From the NCBI GenBank assembly GCA_013399115.1, contig VXAA01000923.1, forward strand, positions 209,451 to 273,450: a DNA stretch of 64,000 bases, written 5' to 3'. The stretch's first letter is position 1; each line of letters starts with the position of its first letter. The notes below the pieces were generated by a model, which was not told where the DNA came from, made no database searches, and worked only from the letters and a program-made list of their open reading frames with translations. Below are positions 36,471 through 49,301 of the stretch, piece by piece. Made by a program: the position numbers and the translations under genes. This DNA comes from Anseranas semipalmata. Lineage: Eukaryota > Chordata > Aves > Anseriformes > Anseranatidae.

Positions 36471-36585
36471 TAATTACATAATTTACACTTTATCATATTA
36501 TAAATCATATTTATATAAAATCATATTTATATAAATCATATTTATATAAATCATATTTATAATTACATAATTACACTTTATCAGC
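36471..36585. repeat. AT-rich minisatellite with flanking repeats
   Basis: Four near-perfect copies of a 15-16-base unit (AAATCATATTTATAT) lie at 36502-36561. They are bracketed by two copies of an AATTACATAATTACACTTTA-like sequence (36472 and 36561 onward). The nested structure suggests expansion inside an earlier duplication. The whole block is almost pure A/T and easily unwound. Confidence 0.85.
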
Positions 36586-37363
36586 TTTAGTCCTCACTAA
36601 AGAGATGCCTGTACTCTGTCATATCTAGGATCTTATTAGAAATTGTGCCCAAAGGACCACATCTGCACTTGCACAATTTGAAAAATAAATTCATACTGCC
36701 ATACTGTTAACTAATATTTGTCTCTCTTATACTGTATGAACTACATGTTTCTCTCCCACTGCACGTTTCTTCTTTAAATTCATCAGCACCTAATTTCTCA
36801 TATTCATCTACTTCTGCATTTTCTAACCTGGGGGTCTGCAAAATACCTCTATGCAGTCTATGAAGAAGAAACCAACCCAGCACCAGGAGACTTAAATCAG
36901 CTGCAGTCTTCAACCTCACTGGCAAGTTTTGTGGGATGTGCAAATCAAATGAGGTTATTGCCTCATTTCACTCTGCAGTGATGAGGAAAGAGCAGCCAGA
37001 GAATAAATTTAAGATCACTTAGGGGTTCATCCTAGTGTTGCAGTGGGCAAAGGGAGCACCTCTGATTTCCATCAGCTACCTCATTAAACCCAGAAGCACG
37101 GAAAAAAAAAATGGATGCTGCAAAAAAGGTGATCATGATATTTTGATTTTCTTCCCTTTGCTTCCAGTTCCCCAAGCCAAACAAATGCACACACTCTCTG
37201 CCACAACACCAGGTACTGGTTTAAGACCCTACAATGCATCTGGAGACACTGATTTGGTATCTTTTTAAGTAAAGATATTTTAGCAATAGTATCTGAGCAT
37301 CAAAGCCACACTTGCTGATATGATCTGGCCCTTCTCTGCCATCGCCTGGGAAAAAGAAATGGC

Positions 37364-37377
37364 ATTGCCTGGGCAAC
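37364..37377. promoter_or_regulatory. RFX/X-box-like palindrome in TMEM117 intron
   Basis: ATTGCCTGGGCAAC is an imperfect palindrome of two RFX half-sites (GTTGCC-type) with a 2-base spacer. It matches the classical X-box layout at 13 of 14 positions. It lies in a locally GC-richer stretch (37330-37480) within an AT-rich intron. RFX binding is inferred from the motif alone. Confidence 0.4.
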
Positions 37378-40300
37378 GCCCCGTCTGGTCTCCAGCATCC
37401 CACGATTCATACACACATGACCGCGTGTCCCTCAGCCACAAGCCCCTCTCCACCCAGGGAAAACCGCCACAGAGAAGGTGGGGCTGGGATTAAAAGTTGA
37501 TAATGTTTAATAGCAACCAAATGTGCCACGCTGTCATCTCTCCTCCTGCCTCTGTGTAGCTCATAGGATGTTTTGTACACAATGAATATGAAATAATGCT
37601 AAAAATAATATAAACACTGTTCAGACATAATCATGAAAGAGGAAGAATGCACACTGAATATTTCTGTTTTAAGTAGTGATGATATGTGCTGTATTTAATA
37701 CTAGGAACACGCTTGCACTTTAAACCCTATTGAGAAAATAAACAAAAAATAGAGGGAAAGAACTCTGCGAATGCATATATGGATGTGCATATGTGTGTTT
37801 GTTCCAGAAACTACTGACAGCAATTTTTATTTAATATATAAATATCCTTTTAACTTATCAGGTAGAAAGCTGCATATTTTCAAGTATCTCTGCATTTCTT
37901 AGATAGCTTTGTTTCAGCTCTCAGAGTATGGCAGACAGGCAGATAGGCAGAGGAAATCTAATGAAAGGCAATGCCTATATATTTTTGCAAAGTGTTTGAA
38001 ATAAGAAATGAGCAGCTGGAATTCAGAGACAAGGCCCACATCCTCTGTGGTTATCTCTAACTTCACTACAGTGCTGCAACTTGCAGTGATCTCTGTGGCT
38101 GAGACCTCTGCAGCTGTGAGTTGCTAAAACAAAAACATAATTTTAACATTTCATTGAAACATACATAACAAAGGAAGTCACCAGCCATGACCAGAACTCA
38201 CTGTTATGACTGTGGTATCAAATCTACAGCTCAGTTTCTGGCCTCCTGCTCTTTGCAAATTTATTTTACCAGGAAGAAAATTTGACAGACATTGCAGTTT
38301 TCAGTTCTCACTAAAGCAGAATTACCCGTCTTCTCCTGACCTTGCCCACCTGTATAGTTGCATGGCTTCAGTGAGGCTACTTATCTCCCAGAGTGAAACA
38401 TGACAAATTATTCTTCAGAAGACCTTCTGCTTCATGTTGGTACTATCAGTGCTAATCTAGTCATAGTTTTCAAGGCCAGAAAGTGTTATTTGATCTGCTC
38501 ACCTATTTATGTTTCACCTGGTTGGGTTGTTATTGGCAATAACAATCATAAAGACCCACCAGGAACTGTGGCACTAAGTCCCACAGCTACATCTTTTATC
38601 ACTTGGTCTTGAAGAATGCAAAATATGGAAAATCCACTATAACACGGGAAGGGCTGCTTCAGTGTTGAAATATGCAGAAAATATATTGGAGAAGTACTTT
38701 ACTCCTGCCCTGAATTTCTCTAATTTCCACTTCCAACCAGTGCATTCCGTTATGCTGTTAAAATGAGAATGCTTTCCTGGGTGATCTGCATATCAAGAGT
38801 AGTTCAGTTTTTGCCTTTCTCCTGTTCAGACCACATTGTAAAGCAGGGTAGAAATAGGCAAGCCAGCCCTTGGCAGCCAGGCTACACAAGATACCAGAAA
38901 CACCATGGCTGTGTCAGCATGGGCCTTCGCACCAGCTGCTACTGAGCTTCTAGCTGCTGTGACAGAAGACTGAAGACAGCTTCCAGAACCAGGCACCAAT
39001 ACAAAGGCTACTTCTGCGCTATACTGCAATGTAAGGCACGGACACCCCCACAACCTTGCTGTTGTTCTCCATCACCTTTTTGCTCCTGTCCTCCTCAGTC
39101 TTTGCCTAGCTTCTCCAAGCTCCTGGTCTTCCTCTAGAACGACCACTGCAAGCTTTGCTTATGTCTCATTTATTTGCAAAAATGATAATAAGATAGCAAC
39201 AACTCCCTCCTTGCCAGTCAAAGCAGCAACAGAGCCTCTCTTTATTTTTTGTGCTTGGCCTTGAATAACCCTTTCCATTAAAAGATCATTAGAGCCCGTT
39301 AGTCTACTATCCATTTCCACTCATTTAAAGGAAACAATTTCCAAGCCATGCAGATCCCAAACAAGCTCTGGGTCTCTGCACTTAGAATTTACACATTAAT
39401 GCATTTTGAACCCAGACAAAGCCATGTATGCGCATGTTCTCAAAACAGTGATCCTTGTTATTAAAATGTCAGAATTGGTCTTTAGCTTCTCCGCAGCAAG
39501 CTCAAAGCAATCTCAAAATTTCAGACTGCCTAAAATAAGAAATGCATGCATTTTACTGAAAGACCCATATTCATGCCTACGTGCACTGGCAGATGCCTGT
39601 TTTGTGAGAGACAGCACTCCCTCTCTCTTTCCCCTGTGACTATAACTTGAGTATCATCTTCTATTCACTCCTCACAACCTGGTAATGCTGTGATACTGCA
39701 GATCTTTTCTGCATAACATATCACAGATATGACAATTCCTATCAAACCCCACAGCCAAAATTCTTATTGAGGCTCTCATCATTTGCTGTTCAGTTACATC
39801 AGCATCCTTCCCTCTGGCCTTCATGAGTGCAGTTCTCCACCAATACAGAAATGCTGCTGCAAAGACCATTCTCCTAGTCTGTTTCTTTGACCATGCCACT
39901 CTTTTCTTTGATCAAATAAAATACAGGCCACTCCTTCTCGTATTCAAATCCTTTCCAATCTTTCACTACCCTAGGTACAAACTCTCTATATGACAGCTGT
40001 TCCTCCTATCAGCCTATAAATTCAGGCTATGATTCTTTTAGCTATTTAAAGAATTCTTCCCCTGTGCAGTTCCTTATCAGCTGCAGAGCTTTCTTCTCCA
40101 TGACTGTTCTTTGCTGTCTGTGAGAAAATGTGAGGACGTCATGCATTAGGTATGCTGGATTACCTGTCATCCTCACCAATGACATCACTGTTGCTTACAC
40201 CGGCCTGTCTAACCAGAACTAACTCTTGACTTTTCTTTGACAATCAAGTGCTCTAGGACCAGGGCACTTGTATTTGGTTATTTCTGAACATCATCTAGCA

Positions 40301-42516
40301 CAATACTGCCCCAGTCCTTAATGACCATTGCTAGCTCCATGATAGGACAAATAGTGCTAGTAGTGTGGAGTATTAATGGCTCTCAATTCTTTCTGTTATA
40401 TTAGGAACAAATTGTGTTTGATAACAAGCCAGTGCACAAGAAAGGATGGATACCAGAAGGTCTCACATCTTGAGACACTCCCTGTAGTGACCAGGGATAA
40501 GAGTAATCACCAGAAAGAGTACATTAGAGAGACTGTTCTTTCTTACAGCTTCCCTTCAAATTTTAGCTACTTGTGACAGTCAAAGAAGAGCAAGGCAAAG
40601 CAACTTTATCCTTGCCAGAGTGCAGCAGAAATCACTAAACACAACCCCTGTGTACACCCAGGATGTCCTAGGAAGATGTCCACCAACTTTTCCATCAGGC
40701 AAATTGTGAGGTCTCATGTATCTCAGTGACACTGTGAGGTTCTCCTTTGTAATTTACCCTGCCTGTTGATTGTCTATTCACAACTGCTGAAAATGTTGAT
40801 TAAAAAAGCTGCTCAAAAGTAAATGTTCTTCTGTTTTGTCTCTGAGTTTCTCCAATTTTTTTAAGCCTTTACTCTTGCTTTAGTGTCTCACTCATGGTTA
40901 AGCTAAATAGCTGTCAGGTAATTCCTTTGATGAGAAACACCAGTGTGAACTTTTCCAGTTAATTTTTGAGTTGGATAAGCTGCTAAATAAGGTAGTAATG
41001 TTACAATGTCATGTACCTGTAAGAAACAAAGAAATCAACTCCTGCAAAGCACCTGTGTTTTGTTTCCTACATGAAACTTCCCTAAACCACCAGTACATTA
41101 GCTGTAATGGTTTCTAACTACCTCAGCGACACACTTCATGAAAGCCATTTCTGTGGTGAATAGGAGAAATGAACATTCACTAGTGTATACTTATACTTAC
41201 AGATTTCCTGAGTCTACAGCTTGCTGTCGAGGGAAATCACTTATGACAGAGAGGTTAATCTTTCTGGTACCCTAGAAGACTCACTATGATGAGGAGAATA
41301 AAAATATTTTTTAAATATAATGCTATGTAATCATCTTCAACTGTATGAGTACATATGCACTCATACACATACCCTTGCATTGTGGAATATATACCCACAT
41401 TTCAGCTGAACACTAATATGAAATCTGGAGCATTTCAGGATTTTCAAAGACTGCTAATGCCATTTGTACCTATTTGGGAACAGTAAGCTCTATTTAGAGC
41501 TCTAAAGTAATTTTGCATTAAGGTTACTGTCTCCAGTTAATTTCATCTGCATTAAAAAGTATATCATCCCTTTTTCTTTCCAAATACCCCCATACATGAA
41601 TTTCCTTGTTGCATGATATCCAAATCTTAATGGTGTTTTTAGTGTTGTCTAAACCCAAGAAGATAGATTTGCAGTAAAATATCCAAGCAGATATTTCCCT
41701 CACTATGAGCTTTGCAACATAACAAAAATGGTGTTATAGAAATGAAGACTATCTGGAGCAAGGGGATTACTATATGTTGCTCACTGTAGACAGAAAGTAA
41801 ATCAGCTGCCTCAACATTAGGAATAGATGACTGAGCAACTGTTCTATCCTGGACAAAACTCCTTCAGATCATACATGTTCTGAAGAGTTTTACCATCATC
41901 AGTTCTGAAAAAATTTGGGGCTGGTTAAAACCATCACTATAAACTTGCCCTTATGGTATCAAGCACAATCTAGGATCAAGTCCGAAGCAGCATGTTTAGA
42001 CCAATGGTCTCAGCTTGAAAACTATCACCTAACTTGTTTTGGTTTATCTGTAACTGTAAATAACACGTGTGCTTGTGCGGGGTTCAACTTGCAGAGATGA
42101 AGGTAGTGAAACAGCAATATTCATTTTCCACTGAAGAAAAGAAACAGGATTATTTGCTGTATTTGGCTGATACTGAGAATTAATAGAGCTTAAAAAGATG
42201 ACAGAAAGTAAGAACACCAAATGCATATAGAATGCATGGAGAAATGTGTTTAAATGTGGGTTTTACAAAAAAGTCAGTGCAAATTCCCTTTCCTTTAAAA
42301 AAAATACAATAATAAGTCTCTTCCAAAATTATTTTTATTCTCATAACTTTCGCTAATTAAAAATACCAGTTTTAATATGTAAGCAAAGAAAAAGAAAACA
42401 GCACAGGTATTGAAAGAAGAAAGGCTTACTTTGTAAAACCTGTTTATCCGCACTGAAGTTTTTGTTTCAGGGACAACAGTAATATGGAATAAATTTGTTT
42501 TTCCCAGCTCCTTCTC

Positions 42517-42530
42517 TTTTTTTTTTTTTT
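42517..42530. repeat. T14 homopolymer
   Basis: Simple T tract within the TMEM117 intron. Confidence 0.9.
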
Positions 42531-45500
42531 AGTTGAAGCTAAAATAATTTTCTGTGTCCTGAGTTTTAGCCCGCTAATACGATTAGCAGCAGCATACTGT
42601 ACTTGCTAATGTGCTGCCTTCATTTGCTGAAGACAACACTTTGCATTCCCAAACTTCTCCCCCATACTTCCCCCACATCCCTCCATTTTATCTTCCAAAG
42701 CTGCGGTGTGGCCATTAGGCACATCTGTTCTAGAAGCTATTACTTGTTTGGTATCAGTTGGGGTGGCAGTACAAAATGCATATATTATGTTTGCATAGAC
42801 ATTATGTAAACACATCTGGATAGCAAAAGAGGATATGAGGAAACACATACAGCTTAGCAGGCACGCATAGAAAAATAAAATCAGCATCATTTGCATATCA
42901 CTATCTTTGGAACGTGTCTTCAAACTATCATCAACAATCTACAATACAAGTGAAAATGGATATATGCTATATGGATGTTTATTTTGTCCATTCTTATTTG
43001 CATTATACATGCAGCCAAATCTGTTGCTAACTTCTATTGACTGCGTGGGTTAGATTTCCATTCACCATGATGGGAACCAGCATATAGCTAGCTCTCTTAT
43101 GGTCACCTGCATTTAGGGGTCCCGATCTTCCAGCAGAATCACACCATGGGTGTTTCAGCTGAGTACCACTCCAGAAGTCTGATGGGTCACTCTGGGCTTG
43201 TCAGTACATGCTGCAAAGCAGACATCCTTTCTCACACTGAGAGAATTTTAATAATCATATGAGACAGCTTCTCTTGTCTCTCTCACCAAGTTAGAAAGAT
43301 AAACAGCAGAATGCTCACTGAGCTACTCTGGTAAGGTGCATCCTTATCAAATGGGAGCATCTCTCTTAGCCGCATGAAATCAAAACTCAGTACAAGCCAC
43401 TACATATTTCAACAGGATGTAAATGGAATGGCCCAGCCTTCTGATACAAACGGATTGGAAAATTTAACGGAAAATATAAATCCATGAAAACAAAAGGAAA
43501 GAGCTTTCTTAACTGTGCTGGTGTGAAATACAGACTCAATCCAGTGCATGAGATACAGACTGCCAAATTCTTTAAAAACAGACCCAGGAAACTATGTTTG
43601 AACATAGAACTAAAACTGTGCCCTGTGCATCCTTCTGTTTTCCTCACCCATTGCTCCTGCATGAGCAGTGCACCCATACAGATTCCCCTGCCAATAAGAG
43701 ACATTTTTGGTGACATTACCTGGGGAGGAAGGGGTGAATCAAAGAGGTAGTGCCATGTGGACATGTCCTGGCCCCATGGAAAGAAGCATCTTAGAGCCTG
43801 AGCAATGGTGACCGCTCATCAATCTTCTTCCAAGTGTTTTGAAGAAATGTCAATGTATCCCTTTGGTGAAATTGAGCTCAAAAAACACATAAATAGAAGG
43901 GGCAATGTAATACAAAAGGGACGCATGCTGTTTTCCCAGAATGTTTTGCCAGGAGGCTAACTGCAGAATTAAGCTAAATTTAGATTGGACTCTATCCATG
44001 TGTGAGTCTGATGAACTGAGAGCCAGATCAGAGTGCTCAGCAGCTTACAATGTCAGAGGGTTTTCTACCCTACAGTGTCCTCTCAGAGACTGAGATGCTG
44101 AGCAGTAACTGGGTCTTACTAATCAACCATCTAGGTAAGGAGAAGGAGATATCCAACACTAAGGTGTCCCCAGTCTAACAGTAGAGGAAGTGAAAGATAA
44201 AATGGGAGGTTCTCAGACTGGTAGTGATCCCATCTCAGACAACTTCTCATGACTATAGAACTCAGCATTGGATCAAGACCTCAAAATGATGTGCAATGTG
44301 CTTTTATAAGTGTATTAAATTGTTAGTCTATTATATTAAATACTTTCCTATTTTATCAGAGACATTCTTTAATTATAAAACAATTTACTGAATCAGACAC
44401 AAAACATACTCTTCATCAATAAGCAGAAGAAAAATTACAGGAAAATCCATTTGCTAAGAACCACCATAAGATTTTTGTCATAAGATACCCTTATTTCATT
44501 TTATTGTACATCATTGACTAAAGAGACTTTGAGAAAAATAAGACAACAATAGTCTCCCTACATAAGTATAGGCCTACTAGTTCTATTATTTTCAAGGCTA
44601 CATAAAACTAGTGTTCTGCTTGGATTATTATACTGTATCTCTCATATAGACCACAGTATTACATTATTTATTCACTGCAGTTCAGTGACATGAAATATCC
44701 TCTCATTACAGAGAGTGTATGTGACTTAATAGTTGCAGAAATTATTTACTTAAGCTCTCCCCTTCCAATCTACCCTCCCTTCTCCAAAAATCCATTCATT
44801 TTCTTATCCCTCAGGGAAATATTTCTAGTACTCTGTGTATGTTATGCATACATAAATTATATGCCTTAAAGAATGAACAAAATCATAAACCCAAAAATAT
44901 AGCCTCAAATGTGAATAAAAATTAGGGAAGATAACTCTTCTCTACAGTCTCCTCTCTGACCCCAATGCAAAAGCTCACTTCCTGAGTGTGAGAGACGAAA
45001 AATGCAATTTCAGCTTTTTAGACCACAGCAATATATCTGCTTCTGCCAACTGCATGCAGAAAACACGAACTTCATCCTAAAAGGTTTTCAATGTTTAGAA
45101 ATCTCCTGGGAGAACTTGTCAAAAACACAGTGAACCAAGTTCTAATTGCACAAACTCACCCTACTCTTGACAAACACAACAGTGTGGTTTGAATTTCAAA
45201 ACTATTCCTGTCAAAATCCTTGGGAGCAGAGAGAATGCTGTTAAGGTGTCTTTTTGAACCTCAAAGACAAAATCAGAGGTTGGTTGGTCATGTGCCTTGA
45301 ATGAATTAAAGTGTTCTCTTAGTGAGATTTGAATCTAAATATAGCAACTATGCTGATCACAGGGAAAGGCTAAATTATAACTTTAAAAAAATGACAGATG
45401 AGACAGGGTGGACAACCTCAAAAGGTCTGGAAATTCAGTGTAGATAAGAAAGCGTGTTTACAGGACTTGACAGAAGCTTATCCAAACTAACAGACCCTTG

Positions 45501-47926
45501 TGAAGGATGCCCTCCTGCGACCCTCCTAGTCAGTCTACTTTTGATCTGCAAGAAATCTTTTCCACCTCACTGCCAATGCTACTTTTGGAAGACAACTTCC
45601 CTATTTCCCTTCACAGTAAATTTTCTTTGGGGTTAACTGTAAGTGCCCCATGAGCCCCTCTTTTTGGAGGGGAAGATGGTCTCTTCCATTATGTGTTGTT
45701 TCAGAAATTTCACCTACTCACATGACCTTACATCACTGTAATCTTTGCCATTAGCAATCATACTTAAGTGCTTTTCCCCTTACTGTATTGTCTCCCATAA
45801 CTTTCTCCTTAACATCTACAAGTGGTAGACTCAATTCAATACTTAGTATTGTTAATTTTGAGAACTTTCTTGACAAAAGTTTTGAGAAATTACATGTTGC
45901 CTGCTCTTAGAGATGCTATTGCTAGGGCAGAACCAGATGCAGTATGCTGCGCATACATAAATGCGTGGCTTCCAAACTTCCAAGTATGACTCCAAAACTT
46001 TTAATTACTGGCACCAATGAATCACGGGAGCTGCATAGCAGCAGCTGAGTGATTACTCTCTCGGTGTGATTAATAGACCAGATGGAGTTTTAAAGCAAGG
46101 TTCTGCATGTGTGTACATATGTAGAGGAGAGGTGGATGGGTGTGTTTTTTGGGGAGTGCCAGTTTAACTAATCAAAGCCATATAATACAGGTAGTTACTG
46201 AGGCTTTCTGGACAGGAAAATATAAAATTCAAGCATTATTTTCAATTGTTTAAGGAAATGCTAAATCAATTTTCTCATCAGAGTAGCTGTTTTAGAGCAA
46301 TTCACCAAGTCAGGATAACGAATGAGCTGTTCTTTCACAGCATTCCTCAAGGAGGAATTATCCCAAATGATATGGTTACTTTATATGAACATTTATAAAG
46401 GGACAATCATTATGCGAATTATGTATTTTACATAATTTATTTCAACTTACAGTTTATAGCAGTACTTTTATCTTTTTTTCATTCAGTGATAAAAAAGGCA
46501 TCAATTATAATTCTCCTAGCATGTCTACAGAACAAATGTCTGCTAGTGAAGTTGCTGTGCTCATTCAAACATATAATTATACATTGGAGAGTCCTGGGCA
46601 ATCTACATTTACCAAAATAATGAATAGATTAAAAATGCGCACTTAAATGTAGCAGCTTAGGTATGAGAAATGCATTACAAAATATATTTGGGGAGGCAGG
46701 GATGTTCGTTTACAGCAGTGCTAACTACCATTTGATGACTATTGCCAGGCACTTCTGTTGTTCAGTATGTAAACACACTTAGAGTCCAAACAGCAATATT
46801 CTTGCTGTCATGTTTTTAAAAGAGCATTGCTTTTATGTTTCCTCAGGCTCAGAATATTTTTACCGAGGTTTATCCAGTTTGCATGTAGAAAGCATGGCTA
46901 CAAAGCATGCAAGTATGAAAGAAATATGAGTGAACCAGAGTATAACAAGTATTATTGCAACTTCAAAGAATCTATAATTGGAGATGGAGAGGTATAATGC
47001 AGGAAAGAAATTTAGAACCACATTGCAGGTTATTATTACAGCAATGTGCTATTTAGGATTTGAAGTCTACTAGGCTATTGGTCTGCATCAGCATGCCTGA
47101 CAGCAGAGGTTGGCCAAATGTTCTGGTCAGGCCTAAAAGCAATTTCACTGGCTTCTACAAGCAAAAATTCAAAAGCTGAGGCACTAAAATAACATTTGCT
47201 GATGTACTTTGGCAAAGACCTTCCTAACAGTCCTTGCAGATACTGAGAGGATCTGAGAGCATCATCTGATAGTCTTTCCACTGCAAACCACAGATATCCA
47301 CAAAAGACAGAATCCCCTGATGTGGGCTACAAAAAACAGTGACCAGAACAGATTTTTTTTAATCATGGCTCACACAAGAGCTGTGGAAGATTAGAAGTTC
47401 TTATGGTAATAAAGTGCAGGGGATCCAAGAGGCTTGAGGACGCAAAGCTCGTCATAACATTTCCCTATCTTTTTGTAATCTTGATCAATATAAAGGTTGA
47501 TCAAAGTATAAACTACTCAACAATCACTTAGAATGACCACACCTCATCTAAGAAACTCAAAATAACAACTTCCATGAAACGGGTAGGAAATAACTGTTCC
47601 TTCTTAAAATGTTAATGACTTTTCCCCACTCTTTTCCCAACTTCCCCTCTGAGTTCTCCTGCAGTTGGCTGCCAAACTTTTTGCTTTAACTGCAGAGTGA
47701 AAATACAAGGATAATATCACTCATGCCACTCTGGTATACTTTATAGCAACCATTTAAGACACCAGCAGTACTATTTCCTGTTAGATAAACATATACAGTT
47801 CCAGTACATATAGTCTCATGACTAATTCTAAAGGCTTAAATGTTTTTTATCAATCCTTACTAGATATCTGGAAATCTGTTTCTTCTTCTTCAGGTTAATA
47901 AAGCTAACCAAAGCCCCAGGAAACAC

Positions 47927-47941
47927 TTTTTTTTTTTTTTT
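47927..47941. repeat. T15 homopolymer
   Basis: Simple T tract within the TMEM117 intron. Confidence 0.9.
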
Positions 47942-49279
47942 GGACAGAAAACAGTTATTCAAGGCTTCACTACTTAATTGGCAATAAAGACAAAATCCTA
48001 GACACCTGAAAATAACATGAAATGCTTGCATTGATTTCTGTGATGTGAACCTACTTACCAATCACACTTCTGATTTCTGAATCTCTATTTTTACCTTTTA
48101 GAAATAGATTACTAAGGAAAACTGAGTTCATGTTCTCATGCTGAGTTTAATGTTATACAACTAATAATTTCCCTATAAAATGCATTAATAATTTTATTTG
48201 GTTTTGACATAGAACTTGGAGGCCAATGTAGCCTGTATGCCAGCGTGGTTCAGCATGAATATACATACGTGGTTATCCATTCCCTAAGGGAATCTGTTGT
48301 GTAACTATTTATTATCTTTTAAGACTCTCACTACTGTTTTGCATTTCCAATAGCAATCTGTGTCTTATAAACTAGGAATACTGGTAACTGATAGAGTACG
48401 TAATTACATTTTATAGATAATATTGTCCTGACAGGTAGTTGTTTTAGCAATACTCACTGAGGTGTTCCTTATGGTACAAACATCAAAACTGTATTTATTT
48501 GTATTGGGACACACTGCAAATTTATTGACCAGTTCTGTATGGGGAATGAAAACTTGTTTTTTCAGGTATTTTCAGTGTTCAAAGTTGCTTATACTTACAA
48601 GTACTATGCATAGGTAAAGCACTGTACTATTGCCATAAAAATAAAAATGAAAACGAGGTTGAGAAATGATGACATAGAAGTGGCTATCTAACTACTCAGC
48701 TGTAACTCTGAGGGTCACCAGGCATTTTTCCTGCAAACTAATACAGCTCTGTCAAGTTGGAGCCACAGCCTGAGCATGAAGGCTGAAAACGGTGCCAGTG
48801 TGCTGTAGCACAGCTCTGGAGATCTGGAAAGAGCCTTGCCTCTGTTGATCTGAAACTCAGCAGGTGACAAGGGCAGAGAGCACTCCAAATGTGCAGGCTG
48901 CTTTTCCTCCCAACCACAGGGAGAAAGAGCAAGAAAGCTCGGTGTGGCACACCCTGGCCATTTTCTCCCTTCTCCATCCTTAGGGGCTATTTATAAGTGC
49001 AAAAAGAAGAAACGCAAGAAGAAATTGCACTACAACAAGAGAGCCTTTTGGGTTTATATTTTACTATTGAAGTGGCACGAGAGGAACTCATACAACTCAT
49101 CCAACAAGGGCACCCAGCTACCACTGGGACAGGTGCCATACAGAGCAGACAGAAATCACAGCTCTGCTGCTTACATTCAAGTATGCCTGTGTACAAAATA
49201 CCAATTTCATTTTCTTATATCTTTTCCAAATTTAGTTGCTTGGGTTGAACATACTCCATGCCAGGTGTCTGCCTCAGGC

Positions 49280-49301
49280 TTTTTTTTTTTTTTTTTTTTT
49301 T
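49280..49301. repeat. T22 homopolymer
   Basis: The longest homopolymer in the window. On the TMEM117 sense strand it is A22 and could be the tail of a retroposed copy. The flanking sequence on its 5' side (sense) is not recognisable. Confidence 0.9.

Noticed and set aside
36707..36943. Minus-strand 78-codon frame with a hydrophobic stretch and an acidic tail, in sense with TMEM117
   Set aside because: It begins with TTG rather than ATG, has no convincing splice borders, and flanking TMEM117 exons already join in phase without it.
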